From Alphaproteobacteria bacterium (GTDB taxonomy: Bacteria > Pseudomonadota > Alphaproteobacteria > Rickettsiales > SXRF01): DNA of 39,798 bases. Each line of letters starts with the position of its first letter. The stretch's first letter is position 1. The stretch covers positions 1-39,798 of the forward strand of contig JANYBV010000026.1 in assembly GCA_025360605.1 (NCBI GenBank), in the 5' to 3' direction. The position numbers and the translations under genes are program-made. Below, in pieces: positions 16,822 through 26,967 of the stretch. Below the pieces are notes generated by a model. The model worked only from the letters and a program-made list of their open reading frames with translations, did no database searches and had not been told where the DNA came from.

Positions 16822-17628
16822 ATGGATAAACAGCAAGGATTCTCACTTCTTGAATTGGCAGTGGTAGTGACCATTATTGGGTTGATTATGGGAAGCACCA
16901 TTGTCGGGCAGAACATGATAAGGGTGGCGCAGATAAATACGATTGTAGACGATGTAGTGCGCTATTCTCAGGCGGTTACAAGCTTTCAGGATAAGTTTCA
17001 TGCCTTGCCAGGAGATTTCGAGGCGGCGGAAAGTTACTGGGGTACGGCATCAGGAGGATGTCCGTCGGGTGCGCGCACAGGCACACAAACCTGCAACGGC
17101 AACGGCAACGGTTTTATTGACTGGGGGCCTTCCGGTGGTGTTGCCATTGATACTGCCGCTAATAACTACGAACTCTTCACCGCGTGGCAGCATCTGGCTA
17201 ACGCAGGGTTGATAGAAGGTAAATATTCTGGCCTTAGCGGCTCTGGAACGGGTCGTAATTCGGTTCCGGGGGTGAATGTTCCGGCGTCGCGGGTTTTCGG
17301 TGCCGGTTATACCATGTGGACGGTGGCGGGATACAGTGATGCTAACTCGTGGACAAGCGTTGCGCCGTGGTATGGCACGTATATTTTCTTCGGGACTCCT
17401 GACTCGGGCGTAAGGGAAACTGATTATCCCGCTATTACGCCGAGAGAAGCATTCCTGATTGATTCCAAAATGGATGATGGTTTGCCAGGGACAGGTTCTG
17501 TTAAAACGTTTCCTACCACATTTCTTGCCAGCTGTACCAGCGGCACCGACGCAAGCACCGCCGTATACCTGTCAAACACTACTATTGCATGTTCACTGAT
17601 TTTTAAAACGGGAGTATCCGGCCCCTAA
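16822..17628 (+). CDS. Prepilin-type protein, third of three paralogues
   Basis: 268 residues from the ATG at 16822, which sits two bases after the preceding stop. The leader MDKQQG ends at QG|FSLLELA with Glu at +5, followed by VVVTIIGLIMGSTIVG. Shared marks are FHALPGDFEAAESYWG, AWQHLANAGLIEGKYSG and IDSKMDDGLPGTGSV. The loop is CNGNGNGFIDWG, where one Asp of the other copies is replaced by Asn. Cysteines near the loop and at the end are conserved. It is probably a pilin or pseudopilin exported by the same machinery as its paralogues. It converges on nadC, with only one base between the stops. Confidence 0.85.
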   Translation: MDKQQGFSLLELAVVVTIIGLIMGSTIVGQNMIRVAQINTIVDDVVRYSQAVTSFQDKFHALPGDFEAAESYWGTASGGCPSGARTGTQTCNGNGNGFIDWGPSGGVAIDTAANNYELFTAWQHLANAGLIEGKYSGLSGSGTGRNSVPGVNVPASRVFGAGYTMWTVAGYSDANSWTSVAPWYGTYIFFGTPDSGVRETDYPAITPREAFLIDSKMDDGLPGTGSVKTFPTTFLASCTSGTDASTAVYLSNTTIACSLIFKTGVSGP

Positions 17629-17629
17629 T

Positions 17630-18496
17630 TCAGGAATAGGTAATATCTGCGCCTATATCCGCCGCCGGTGCGGAATGGGTCAGCTTGCCAACCGAGATAC
17701 AATCCACTCCGGTCGCGGCTATATCATGAACCCTATCCAGCGATACGCCGCCCGATGCTTCCAGCGGCACGCGTCCGGCCACTAACGCCACCGCCTCGCG
17801 CAGTTTTTTCAAACTCATATTATCGAGCAATATACGGTCAGGTTTGGCTTCCACCGCCTCTTTCACCTGCTCGATGGTGTCGCATTCGACCACAATTGGC
17901 AGCGGTTTCTTTAGTTTTTTTCGGGTGTCGGCAACGAGTTGGGCAATGCCGGTGGCCCCGTTTTTGATGCCCACAGCAATGTGGTTATCCTTAATAAGCA
18001 CCATATCATCCAACGCCATGCGGTGGTTCTGTCCACCGCCAGTACGCACCGCGTATTTATCCAGAATCCGAAGGCCTGGCATGGTTTTGCGCGTATCAAG
18101 AATTTTAGCTTTCGTATCCTTCACGGCATCCGCATAGACATGGGTCAGTGTAGCGATGCCACACATGCGCTGCATCAGATTGAGACACACGCGTTCACCG
18201 GTCAGGATATGTTGCGCCGGCCCGCTGATTTTAACCAGCGGCGTGGCAGTGGCCACCAGCTTGCCCTCTTCTTCTAACGCCGTGACTTTGATATCGCTGT
18301 TTAGTTGCTTATAGACTTCAGTGGCAATGAATGTGCCGCATACAATCAACCCCTCACGCGCCACCAGCAGCATTTCTGCTTTGGAACCTTCCGGAATCAG
18401 CAGCGACGATGTGATATCACCCGTGCCGATATCTTCAGCCAGTGCGGTGTTGATCAGTTGTTTGAGATTCTCGGTAGCGGGTAATGTTTGTGTCAT
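17630..18496 (-). CDS. nadC: Nicotinate-nucleotide pyrophosphorylase (quinolinate phosphoribosyltransferase)
   Basis: 288 residues. N-terminal ALAEDIGTGDITSSLLIP is the family start. The phosphoribosyl-binding core shows LMQRMCGIATLTHVY, DTRKTMPGLR and RTGGGQNHRMALDDMVLIKD. The end DRILLDNMSLKKLREAV and LEASGGVSLDRV completes the barrel. It makes nicotinate mononucleotide from quinolinate and PRPP in NAD synthesis. No nadA or nadB is adjacent. It is divergent from the sdhA-type gene, with the two ATGs about 105 bp apart. ATG at 18496. Confidence 0.97.
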   Translation of the reverse strand: MTQTLPATENLKQLINTALAEDIGTGDITSSLLIPEGSKAEMLLVAREGLIVCGTFIATEVYKQLNSDIKVTALEEEGKLVATATPLVKISGPAQHILTGERVCLNLMQRMCGIATLTHVYADAVKDTKAKILDTRKTMPGLRILDKYAVRTGGGQNHRMALDDMVLIKDNHIAVGIKNGATGIAQLVADTRKKLKKPLPIVVECDTIEQVKEAVEAKPDRILLDNMSLKKLREAVALVAGRVPLEASGGVSLDRVHDIAATGVDCISVGKLTHSAPAADIGADITYS

Positions 18497-18601
18497 AATA
18501 GACTTGATATAACAGATTATTTTGGTTTTGACGACGCTTTATCTGTAAAAACACACGTTCAGGCCATTGCCCTAATCTACAGTAGCGCTATAACTGTCGG
18601 C

Positions 18602-20416
18602 ATGTCGGCCTACGAATTACAACAACATTTCCATGATATCCTGATTATTGGCGGGGGCGGAGCGGGTTTGCGCGCAGCTACCGCTGCCTGTGAGCGCGGG
18701 AATCAAAAAAATATTTCTGTTGCCTGCGTATCCAAGGTTCCTGTGTCGCGCAGCCACACGGTAGCTGCTCAAGGCGGTATCAACGCCGCACTTGGTAACC
18801 GCACCAAAGATGACTGGCGCTGGCACATGTATGACACCATCCGAGGTTCGGACTGGCTGGGCGATCAGGATGCCATTGCATTTATGTGCGAGCGCGCACC
18901 CGAAGCCATCATCGAGCTGGAGCATATGGGAATGCCCTTCACCCGCGATGAATCGGGGCAGATTTACCAGCGTGCCTATGGCGGCCAGTCCACCGATTAC
19001 GGCAAGGGCGGAGCCGCTTACCGCGCCTGTGCCGTGGCCGACCGCACCGGACATTCGTTGCTGCATACGCTGTATTCCCACGCCATGCGCTATGACGTGG
19101 AGTTTTTCATCGAATACATGGCGCTCGACCTTATTTTTGATGACGAGCAGACCTGCTGCGGCCTTCTGGCATGGCATTTTGAAACCGGCGAGCTGCATGT
19201 TTTCCGCGCCCATCAGGTGATTATCGCCACTGGCGGTTTCGGTCAGGCTTATGCCTCCACCACTGCCTCCACCGTCTGTACCGGCGATGGTAACGCCATG
19301 GTGCTGCGTGCCGGATTGCCGTTACAGGACATGGAATTCATCCAGTTCCACCCCACAGGGCTCTACGGTACGGGTATTCTGGTTACGGAAGGCGCGCGTG
19401 GTGAAGGTGCATATCTGGTCAATAGTGACGGCGAACGCTTCATGCAGCATTATGCCCCGCAGACCATGGAGCTGGCCTCGCGTGATGTGATTTCGCGTTC
19501 CATGATGCAGGAGATTATGGCAGGGCGTGGGTGCGGCCCGAAAAAAGATCATCTGATGCTATCGTTACAGCATTTAAAACCCGAAATGATCCACAGTAAG
19601 TTACCTACCATTATCGACACGGCCCGCACCTTTGCCGGTATTGATGTCTTCACCAAAAATGTTCCTGTGCTTCCGGCGGTGCATTACACCATGGGCGGCA
19701 TTCCGACCAATTCCATGTCACAGGTGGTCACCATCGACAGCAAGGGCAATGAAAAAGTGGTGCAGGGTTTGATGGCGATTGGTGAGGCTGCCTGCACGTC
19801 GGTTCACGGTGCGAACCGTCTGGGTTGCAATGGTTTGCTGGAGCTGGTTGTATTCGGTAAAGCGGCAGGTGAGCTGGCTGCTGATAGCATCCAATCCGGC
19901 AAAAGCCACAGAAACCTGTCGAACGATCTGATTGAGCCGCTGATTACCCGTTTTGACGAGTTGCGCACCAGTCGTGGCACGGTGCGCCCCAATAAAATAC
20001 GCAAATATTTGCAGCACACCATGCAAACACATGCCAATATTTTCAGGAGCAACGACCTGCTCATGGAAGGCCTTAAAGAAATGCGTGGCCTGTGGGCGAT
20101 GATGCAGAGTGAACTGAATGTGGCGGACAATTCGCTCATCTGGAATAACGACCTGATCGAGGCCATCGAAACCGATAACCTGATGCGTCAGGCTACTGCC
20201 ACCATGACATCGGCGTTCGAGCGTTGTGAAAGCCGTGGCGCACACTGGCGGCAGGACTTCCCCGCCCGCGATGATGCCAATTGCCTCGCCCACAGTATTT
20301 GCTCGGTGGACGATAACGGCAATTCCCGTTTTATGATTCGCCCTGTGCGGCTATATGCCGAGGATACTGAAACCAAAACCCCCATTTCCTTCCCGCCGGA
20401 AGAGCGTGCGTATTAG
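18602..20416 (+). CDS. sdhA: Succinate dehydrogenase / fumarate reductase flavoprotein (SdhA-type)
   Basis: 604 residues from the ATG at 18602. The N-terminus DILIIGGGGAGLRAA is the FAD dinucleotide site. SRSHTVAAQGGINAALGN holds the His that carries covalent FAD in SdhA/FrdA. FIQFHPTGLYGTG, ILVTEGARGEGAYLV, VHYTMGGIPTN and GANRLGCNGLLELVVFG follow in order, and the end is FPPEERAY. These fit SdhA, not the L-aspartate oxidase NadB, which lacks the FAD-linking His. In usual SdhA the fragment GGNSLL occurs where this has GCNGLL. It stands alone, with no sdhB, C or D nearby, and is divergent from nadC. It should act in the TCA cycle with subunits encoded elsewhere. Confidence 0.88.
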   Translation: MSAYELQQHFHDILIIGGGGAGLRAATAACERGNQKNISVACVSKVPVSRSHTVAAQGGINAALGNRTKDDWRWHMYDTIRGSDWLGDQDAIAFMCERAPEAIIELEHMGMPFTRDESGQIYQRAYGGQSTDYGKGGAAYRACAVADRTGHSLLHTLYSHAMRYDVEFFIEYMALDLIFDDEQTCCGLLAWHFETGELHVFRAHQVIIATGGFGQAYASTTASTVCTGDGNAMVLRAGLPLQDMEFIQFHPTGLYGTGILVTEGARGEGAYLVNSDGERFMQHYAPQTMELASRDVISRSMMQEIMAGRGCGPKKDHLMLSLQHLKPEMIHSKLPTIIDTARTFAGIDVFTKNVPVLPAVHYTMGGIPTNSMSQVVTIDSKGNEKVVQGLMAIGEAACTSVHGANRLGCNGLLELVVFGKAAGELAADSIQSGKSHRNLSNDLIEPLITRFDELRTSRGTVRPNKIRKYLQHTMQTHANIFRSNDLLMEGLKEMRGLWAMMQSELNVADNSLIWNNDLIEAIETDNLMRQATATMTSAFERCESRGAHWRQDFPARDDANCLAHSICSVDDNGNSRFMIRPVRLYAEDTETKTPISFPPEERAY

Positions 20417-20463
20417 CGCTTGTTTCAGGTGATTTCGCATGCCATGATTACGCGGTAAAATTA

Positions 20464-20883
20464 ATGAGTTTGCGTATGAAAAAAAAATATTGGATTGCAC
20501 TAAATGCTGTTGTTTTTCTGGTGGGCGGTTCTGCCCATGCTTCCGATGAAAAAGGTTTGTACCAGACGCTTAACTTCATCTCCTGCCCGCAATATGCCGA
20601 AGACCGCAAGGTGCCATTGCACAGCGGCCGTAATGCCGCCGACGAAATTTATCTTAGCGGCTGGCTGTCTGCGTATAATTACCTTGTACCCAACACCTAT
20701 GACATTGTACCTGCGCATGATATAATGAAGGTTCTGGAGTGGCTGGATAAATTCTGCAAGGAAAACCCAACCAAAAACGTAGAGTCGGGACTGCTGCAAT
20801 TCACCAGCGAAGCCTACCCTTCCCGCATGGAGCGTTTTGTTGACCCCCATGAAGTCAGGATAAAAGCTAAGGAAAAGAAGTAG
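20464..20883 (+). CDS. Exported small protein of unknown function (HdeA-like appearance)
   Basis: 139 residues; the start is ATG at 20464 or, more classically, the ATG at 20476 giving MKKKYW. A signal peptide follows (ALNAVVFLVGGSAHA), with likely cleavage after AHA. The mature part has two Cys (ISCPQY and DKFCKEN) and helical segments including YLSGWLSAYNY and LEWLDKFCKENPTKN. This pattern (GWxxxY, WLxxxCxxNP) recalls periplasmic HdeA-type helical proteins, but I do not claim the family. The gene lies between sdhA and thrS on the same strand. Confidence 0.6.
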   Translation: MSLRMKKKYWIALNAVVFLVGGSAHASDEKGLYQTLNFISCPQYAEDRKVPLHSGRNAADEIYLSGWLSAYNYLVPNTYDIVPAHDIMKVLEWLDKFCKENPTKNVESGLLQFTSEAYPSRMERFVDPHEVRIKAKEKK

Positions 20884-20952
20884 CCTGCCTTTTCCGCTAT
20901 TGACAGAAACCACAGATTTTCTAGTGTATTGGCTCATTCACAAGGAAATTAT

Positions 20953-22890
20953 ATGCCAGAAGCCGCCAAAATCCCCAATGCCGTTACCATCACCCTTCCC
21001 GACGGAAGCAAACGTGAGTATGAAGGTGCCGTAACCGGCGAGCAGATCGCTGCAAGCATCGGCGCCGGCCTCGCCAAAGCAGCGCTGTGCGTTCGTGTGG
21101 ATGGCAAGCTTTTCGATTTATATGTACCCATTGCGCAGGATGCCTCGGTGCAGATCATCACCAGCAAAGACCCTGATGGCCTTGAGCTTATCCGCCATGA
21201 TTCGGCGCATATTCTGGCGGAAGCGGTAAAGGAGCTGTATCCCGAAACGCAGGTGACCATTGGTCCCGCCATTGAAAATGGCTTTTATTACGATTTCTCC
21301 CGCCCTGTTCCGTTTTCCTCCGATGATCTTGCCACCATTGAAGCGCGCATGAAGGAGATCGTCGCCCGCAACGAGAACATCCGCCGCGAGGTATGGAAAC
21401 GTGACGACGCGGTAAAATTCTTCCATTCCATCGGTGAAAAATACAAAGCCGAGATCATCGCCTCCATTCCCGCTGATCAGGATGTGTCGCTCTATCGCCA
21501 AGGTGAATTTATCGACCTCTGCCGTGGGCCGCATGCGCCTTCCACCGGCAAAATAGGCACCGCTTTCAAATTACAGAAAGTAGCTGGCGCGTATTGGCGC
21601 GGCGACCACCGCAATGAAATGCTCCAGCGCATTTACGGCACGGCATGGGGCAGTGAAAAAGACCTGAAAAACTATCTCACCATGCTCGAAGAAGCCGACA
21701 AGCGCGACCACCGAAAACTCGGCAAGGAACTCGATTTGTTTCATATCGAAGAACATACACCGGGTATGGTATTCTGGCACGACAAGGGCTGGACGATCTA
21801 CCGCACCATTGAAAACTACATCCGTAATAAAATCCGCAGCAATGGCTACATCGAAGTCAAAACCCCGATGCTCGTCGACCGCTCGTTGTGGGAAGCTTCC
21901 GGCCACTGGGAAAAATTCCGCGAGAACATGTTTGTTTCCAACTCGGACGAAGACCGCACATTGTGCGTGAAGCCGATGAATTGTCCCTGCCATATCCAGA
22001 TTTTTAAACAAGGCCTGAAGAGCTACCGCGAGCTTCCGCTGCGCATGGCCGAGTTTGGCTCATGTCACCGCAACGAGCCGTCCGGTTCGCTGCATGGTAT
22101 CATGCGTGTGCGTGGTTTCGTTCAGGACGATGCCCATATTTTCTGCACCGAAGACCAGATCACCTCGGAAACCGTGGCTTTCTGTGCGCTCCTTAAAGAG
22201 GTGTACAAGGCGTTCGGCTTCACTGAAATTCAGGTAAAATTCTCCGACCGCCCAGCCAAACGTGCGGGTGAAGACGCTACATGGGATAAAGCGGAGAGCG
22301 CGCTGAAAGAAGCCGTTATCACCGCTGGCCTTGACTACACGCTCAATCCGGGTGAAGGCGCGTTTTACGGCCCGAAACTGGAGTTTGTATTGCGTGACGC
22401 GATTGGCCGTGACTGGCAGTGCGGCACGTTGCAGGTAGATTTCGTATTGCCCGAACGCCTCGATGCCGAATATGTCGGTGCGGATGGCAACAAGCACCGC
22501 CCTGTTATGCTCCACCGCGCTATTTTAGGCTCCATGGAACGTTTCATCGGTATCCTGATTGAGGAGTATTCCGGCAAGTTTCCGCTGTGGCTTGCACCTA
22601 CGCAAGTCGTGGTTGCCACCATTACTGATGCAGCCGATGGCTACGCGAAAGACATCCACGCCCAGTTGCTGAAAGCAGGTATCCGTGCCGAGCTGGATAT
22701 ACGCAATGAAAAGATCAACTACAAGGTGCGTGACCACTCGATGCACAAAATCCCCGTGATGTATGTGGTGGGTGCGAAAGAGTCGGAAACAAAGGGTGTT
22801 TCTGTGCGCCGCCTCGGTTCCGAGCAGCAGCAGGTGATGGCGTTTGCCGATGCACTCAGCCAGCTACTACAAGAGTCGGGTATCCCTTAA
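20953..22890 (+). CDS. thrS: Threonyl-tRNA synthetase
   Basis: 645 residues from the ATG at 20953, which has AAGGA about 8 nt upstream. An in-frame GTG/TTG extension to 20929 is unlikely. Domains in order are the TGS domain (residues 1-65) and the editing domain with [11 protein letters not shown] and RGPHAP (histidine sites for Ser editing). The class II catalytic domain has [10 protein letters not shown] with the zinc cysteine and [18 protein letters not shown]. The end, [16 protein letters not shown], is the anticodon-binding domain. It charges tRNA-Thr. It is followed by infC after a 215-bp gap, the common thrS-infC order. Confidence 0.97.
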   Translation: MPEAAKIPNAVTITLPDGSKREYEGAVTGEQIAASIGAGLAKAALCVRVDGKLFDLYVPIAQDASVQIITSKDPDGLELIRHDSAHILAEAVKELYPETQVTIGPAIENGFYYDFSRPVPFSSDDLATIEARMKEIVARNENIRREVWKRDDAVKFFHSIGEKYKAEIIASIPADQDVSLYRQGEFIDLCRGPHAPSTGKIGTAFKLQKVAGAYWRGDHRNEMLQRIYGTAWGSEKDLKNYLTMLEEADKRDHRKLGKELDLFHIEEHTPGMVFWHDKGWTIYRTIENYIRNKIRSNGYIEVKTPMLVDRSLWEASGHWEKFRENMFVSNSDEDRTLCVKPMNCPCHIQIFKQGLKSYRELPLRMAEFGSCHRNEPSGSLHGIMRVRGFVQDDAHIFCTEDQITSETVAFCALLKEVYKAFGFTEIQVKFSDRPAKRAGEDATWDKAESALKEAVITAGLDYTLNPGEGAFYGPKLEFVLRDAIGRDWQCGTLQVDFVLPERLDAEYVGADGNKHRPVMLHRAILGSMERFIGILIEEYSGKFPLWLAPTQVVVATITDAADGYAKDIHAQLLKAGIRAELDIRNEKINYKVRDHSMHKIPVMYVVGAKESETKGVSVRRLGSEQQQVMAFADALSQLLQESGIP

Positions 22891-23012
22891 ATAGTTGCTA
22901 CCTTTTGTTTCAAAAGAATTTATAGCATTTGTCATTTGTGGCTTTGGAGTAAATTAATCGGCAAATACTTGAGTTTTTGCTTGCTTTCCGAGTGATTAAG
23001 GCTATTTAGGTA

Positions 23013-23042
23013 CCCCCATACGTTTTTTTAACGTTTGTGGGC
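23013..23042 (+). promoter_or_regulatory. Imperfect hairpin in the infC leader
   Basis: In the 215-bp thrS-infC gap, CCCCCATACGTT and AACGTTTGTGGG form an imperfect inverted repeat around a T-rich loop. It lies about 65 nt before the infC start and is not followed by a T-run, so it is not a clean terminator. It may be a leader structure acting on infC, which is often autogenously controlled. The rest of the gap is AT-rich with no gene. Confidence 0.3.
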
Positions 23043-23105
23043 TATAGTGCTATTTTACCAACAATAAATGGAGAATCGTTTGAATATACTTGGAATTTGC
23101 GGACT

Positions 23106-23618
23106 ATGAGTAAGGCTGACGAACCCCGCGTAAACAGCGAAATATCAGCAGCTTCAATACGACTGGTAGATCAAAATGGCAACATGGTTGGTGTCGTTTC
23201 GGTAGGTGAAGGCATCAAAATGGCCGAACAGGCCGGACTCGATCTGGTGGAAATCTCACCCAATGCTGCTCCTCCGGTATGTAAGGTTCTCGATTACGGT
23301 AAATACCGTTACGAAATCCAGAAAAAAGCTCACGAAGCCCGCAAAAAACAAAAAGTAATTCAAATCAAGGAAATCAAGCTCCGTCCTACGATTGACAAGC
23401 ACGATCTTGAAATCAAAATCCGCAATGTCCTCGGCTTTCTTGGAGAAGGTGACAAAGTTCGCATTACCCTGCGCTTCCGTGGCCGTGAAATGGACCATCA
23501 GGAATTAGGTATGCAGATATTAGATCGCGTTCAGGAAGCACTGAAAGAAGGTGCTAAGATCGAATCCCCGCCGCGCATCGAAGGCAAGCAAATCAGCATG
23601 ATGGTTGGCCCGAAATAA
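23106..23618 (+). CDS. infC: Translation initiation factor IF-3
   Basis: 170 residues from the ATG at 23106; an in-frame TTG at 23097 and a more distant upstream start are possible because infC often uses unusual starts. The N-terminal domain has [20 protein letters not shown] and [20 protein letters not shown]. The linker and C-terminal domain show [18 protein letters not shown] and [18 protein letters not shown]. Length is normal for IF-3. It binds the 30S subunit and checks start-codon pairing. In most bacteria rpmI and rplT follow; here a leftward ftsB gene follows instead, with a terminator-like hairpin between. Confidence 0.95.
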   Translation: MSKADEPRVNSEISAASIRLVDQNGNMVGVVSVGEGIKMAEQAGLDLVEISPNAAPPVCKVLDYGKYRYEIQKKAHEARKKQKVIQIKEIKLRPTIDKHDLEIKIRNVLGFLGEGDKVRITLRFRGREMDHQELGMQILDRVQEALKEGAKIESPPRIEGKQISMMVGPK

Positions 23619-23648
23619 TCTGGTTATGTCGGTTTATAACAAGACCGT

Positions 23649-23686
23649 CAGCCATTGTTTTGGCGCTTTGGCTGTTATTTCTTTTT
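23649..23686 (+). terminator. Terminator after infC
   Basis: CAGCCA (23649-23654) pairs with TGGCTG (23669-23674), with a 14-nt loop that contains a second short GCCA/TGGC option. It is followed at once by the T-rich run TTATTTCTTTTT. This suits Rho-independent termination of infC. The T-run overlaps the 3' end of the converging ftsB. Confidence 0.5.
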
Positions 23687-24019
23687 AGGGGAATCGTTTT
23701 CTTCGAAATAGACGATTTCATTTTTATTCGCCATTCCAAGCACGCGGCGCACCTGTTCGTCCAGCAGGTCGAGGTCGAGCGAATCATCGCTCATGAGATG
23801 CACCTTGCGCTCCAGCGCCTGATGTTTGTTTTTCACCTCAGCCAGTTCCGAGTTCAGGATCTCCAGCTTGCGCGTTTCACGGAACAGGGCAAATACCCCT
23901 CGTTCGCCGCTGACCGCATGAAATCCCAAGTAGAACATGATGGAAATGAGCAAAAACGGGCCAGCCAGCCGTTTAATAAACGGGCGTTGTGCTTCCTGCC
24001 ATGTGTCACTTTTTCTCAT
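23675..24019 (-). CDS. ftsB: Septum formation initiator FtsB/DivIC-like
   Basis: 114 residues. A short cytoplasmic part is followed by one membrane segment (PFLLISIMFYLGFHAV, about residues 21-36). Then comes a heptad-like coiled coil (RETRKLEILNSELAEVK onward) and the short end MSDDSLDLDLLDEQVRRVLG, with the C-terminal ARxxLGM-type segment of the family. It acts at the division septum with FtsL and FtsQ in other bacteria. It follows eno on the same strand by 50 bp, a common alphaproteobacterial order (kdsA-eno-ftsB). Confidence is good from topology and context. Confidence 0.85.
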   Translation of the reverse strand: MRKSDTWQEAQRPFIKRLAGPFLLISIMFYLGFHAVSGERGVFALFRETRKLEILNSELAEVKNKHQALERKVHLMSDDSLDLDLLDEQVRRVLGMANKNEIVYFEENDSPKKK

Positions 24020-24069
24020 ATCAGTACAATTTAGCTAATTTCAGGTTTTTATTCAAACAGTTTCGCGTG

Positions 24070-25362
<1,293 letters not shown>

Positions 25363-25680
25363 TTATTTAAACATTCCTGTGCCATGCCTAGAATGGCGTT
25401 GGGGTCCGAATTCATGGTCATTCCAGATAGCATATTCATCGGTATCTTCCATGTGAATTTCGCGGTTTTGGTAAATAATTTTTGCTTTTCCGATAATTTC
25501 CCATGAGCTTCCTGCCTCAATCGTGACTTCCGTCCCGTTGACGCTCAGGCTGTGGGGTTTGCTGTCGAGATTGATGATAGCGGCGGCTTGCGCGCCTGCC
25601 GGTATCAATATGATACAAATCATATAAAATACGTTAATAAATGTAGCAAAGTTTTTTAGGTTAATTCTGGCGCGGCGCAT
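25363..25680 (-). CDS. Small exported protein of unknown function
   Basis: 105 residues with a basic front (MRRARINLKN), a hydrophobic core (VFYMICIILIPAGAQAA) and likely cleavage after AQA. The mature 75 residues look beta-rich (PHSLSVNGTEVTIEAGSSWE) with an Asp/Glu-rich end. No family is recognised. It ends 15 bp before the eno start, so it may share that transcript. Its ATG diverges from the 25736 gene by 55 bp. Confidence 0.55.
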   Translation of the reverse strand: MRRARINLKNFATFINVFYMICIILIPAGAQAAAIINLDSKPHSLSVNGTEVTIEAGSSWEIIGKAKIIYQNREIHMEDTDEYAIWNDHEFGPQRHSRHGTGMFK

Positions 25681-25735
25681 GAATGTGCCCTATAATGGTT
25701 GTCGTTAAATGCATTGAGGCCAAAAGGAGTGTGTT

Positions 25736-26209
25736 ATGCCTACTTCTGTTCGCACGAAATCGCAAAAAAAGCAATCATCCACCACAAAAAAAGATGCCCT
25801 GCCAGTTGATGACCGAGCCTTCGAGCAGTCATTGTTCGCGCTCGAGAATGCCTGTTTTATGGTGCTGGAAACGCGCCTGCAGCAGCGTTCTATGGACACA
25901 CAAAACCAATACTGGTGGCAGAGTTTTATCAATATCGCTAATCCGGTATCCTTGGCATTAATGGAATATAAAGGGCCGCGCCATTTCCATTATCACTACC
26001 GCCACCGCGAGCACGACGAATCCATCCTGCATCCCGTACTGGAAAATCCGGTGGATATGCTGGCTATGGTTTGTAAGACAGCTCTGGCACAGTGTCGCAG
26101 CAATCTTGTCGGTTTGGAAGACAAGGAAATGGTCGATATGCGCAAGCTGCTTGAGGTGTCGCTTAATGCGTTCCTGCACCAGTATGGGGCGTATAGTAAA
26201 AAAATTTAG
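25736..26209 (+). CDS. Protein of unknown function in the metabolic block
   Basis: 157 residues with a strong ribosome site (AAAGGAG, 7 nt before ATG). A basic, Ser/Thr/Lys-rich front (about 1-25) precedes a helical soluble body with FEQSLFALENACFMVLETRL and MDMLAM-type helices. A histidine-rich segment HFHYHYRHREHDESILH (about 83-99) may bind metal. No signal peptide or family is recognised. It converges on the 26206 gene with a 4-bp overlap. Confidence 0.6.
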   Translation: MPTSVRTKSQKKQSSTTKKDALPVDDRAFEQSLFALENACFMVLETRLQQRSMDTQNQYWWQSFINIANPVSLALMEYKGPRHFHYHYRHREHDESILHPVLENPVDMLAMVCKTALAQCRSNLVGLEDKEMVDMRKLLEVSLNAFLHQYGAYSKKI

Positions 26210-26946
26210 CCCCCGCCACCGCCCTGCGCAGGGCCTTTTTTAATATAGGATGTGGCGGGCTCATTCTGCAATTTCATCAGGAAAAAATCCGTACACACCA
26301 CCTCGGTCATGATCTTGTCACGGATACGCTCAGGGTTTGTTTTATCCCTGTCTGAAAGCTCTTCAAAAGCAGTGGTAACGTGCGGGCGCAGCATCTTCTG
26401 GTATTTGTCCCACGCATCTTTTTCCTGTTTTTCGTCCATGATTTTATTGCCGGTGGAAACGGGTGGTACCATCTGGCGAGCTAAAAGGCCGGTAATGGCA
26501 GAAGCCATGTATTCCGGAGCAACGCGCCGAGTCTGTTCTGCGCACTCAATAAGTGCATCATCCACGCGCTCGAAGGCCGGTCTTTTGCCTTCAATATAGC
26601 CAATCAGCTCCAGTTCTTTGGCATGGTAATCGAGGCGGAAATCACTGGCCTGAAATTGCCTTGTGGAAATAAAGGGAAACCCCTCCAGTTCTGAATGTTT
26701 TTGTGCTGCGGTAACGACGTTGGCGCATATTTGGGAAAATTCATCAGGATGCGCAAGAAAAACATACGCCATCTCTTCCTGACTTTTCAGGCTTACATAC
26801 AGGTCTTCACGCGCATTATGCAAGTCGTTGTCAATGGTGTGTGGCGTGGTATTCTGCTCTAAATCATCATTAAGGGCCAGAAAAAGCTTGGCCACTTCCA
26901 GTGTTTTGCGGGAAAGGCTGGTGGCGTTGAACGTCTGATGCGGCAT
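26206..26946 (-). CDS. Protein of unknown function upstream of eno
   Basis: 246 residues with GGGAGTG before the ATG at 26946. It is soluble and helical, with an alternating charged pattern (KTLEVAKLFLALNDDLEQN, DALIECAEQTRR). It ends in a glycine-rich tail (AQGGGGG). No signal peptide is seen and no domain is recognised. It starts 22 bp after the stop of kdsA on the same strand, so it may belong to the pyrG-kdsA transcript. The last four bases of the gene overlap the converging 25736 gene. Confidence 0.6.
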   Translation of the reverse strand: MPHQTFNATSLSRKTLEVAKLFLALNDDLEQNTTPHTIDNDLHNAREDLYVSLKSQEEMAYVFLAHPDEFSQICANVVTAAQKHSELEGFPFISTRQFQASDFRLDYHAKELELIGYIEGKRPAFERVDDALIECAEQTRRVAPEYMASAITGLLARQMVPPVSTGNKIMDEKQEKDAWDKYQKMLRPHVTTAFEELSDRDKTNPERIRDKIMTEVVCTDFFLMKLQNEPATSYIKKGPAQGGGGG

Positions 26947-26967
26947 CGGACACTCCCAAGGGTTACG

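Noticed and set aside
18488-18601. N-terminal extension of the sdhA-type protein from a GTG at 18488
   Set aside because: The extra 38 residues do not match SdhA and run into the nadC start; the ATG at 18602 gives the normal length.
18602-20416. Annotation as L-aspartate oxidase NadB because of nadC next door
   Set aside because: The FAD-linking His in SHTVAAQGG and the FPPExRxY end fit SdhA; NadB lacks that His.
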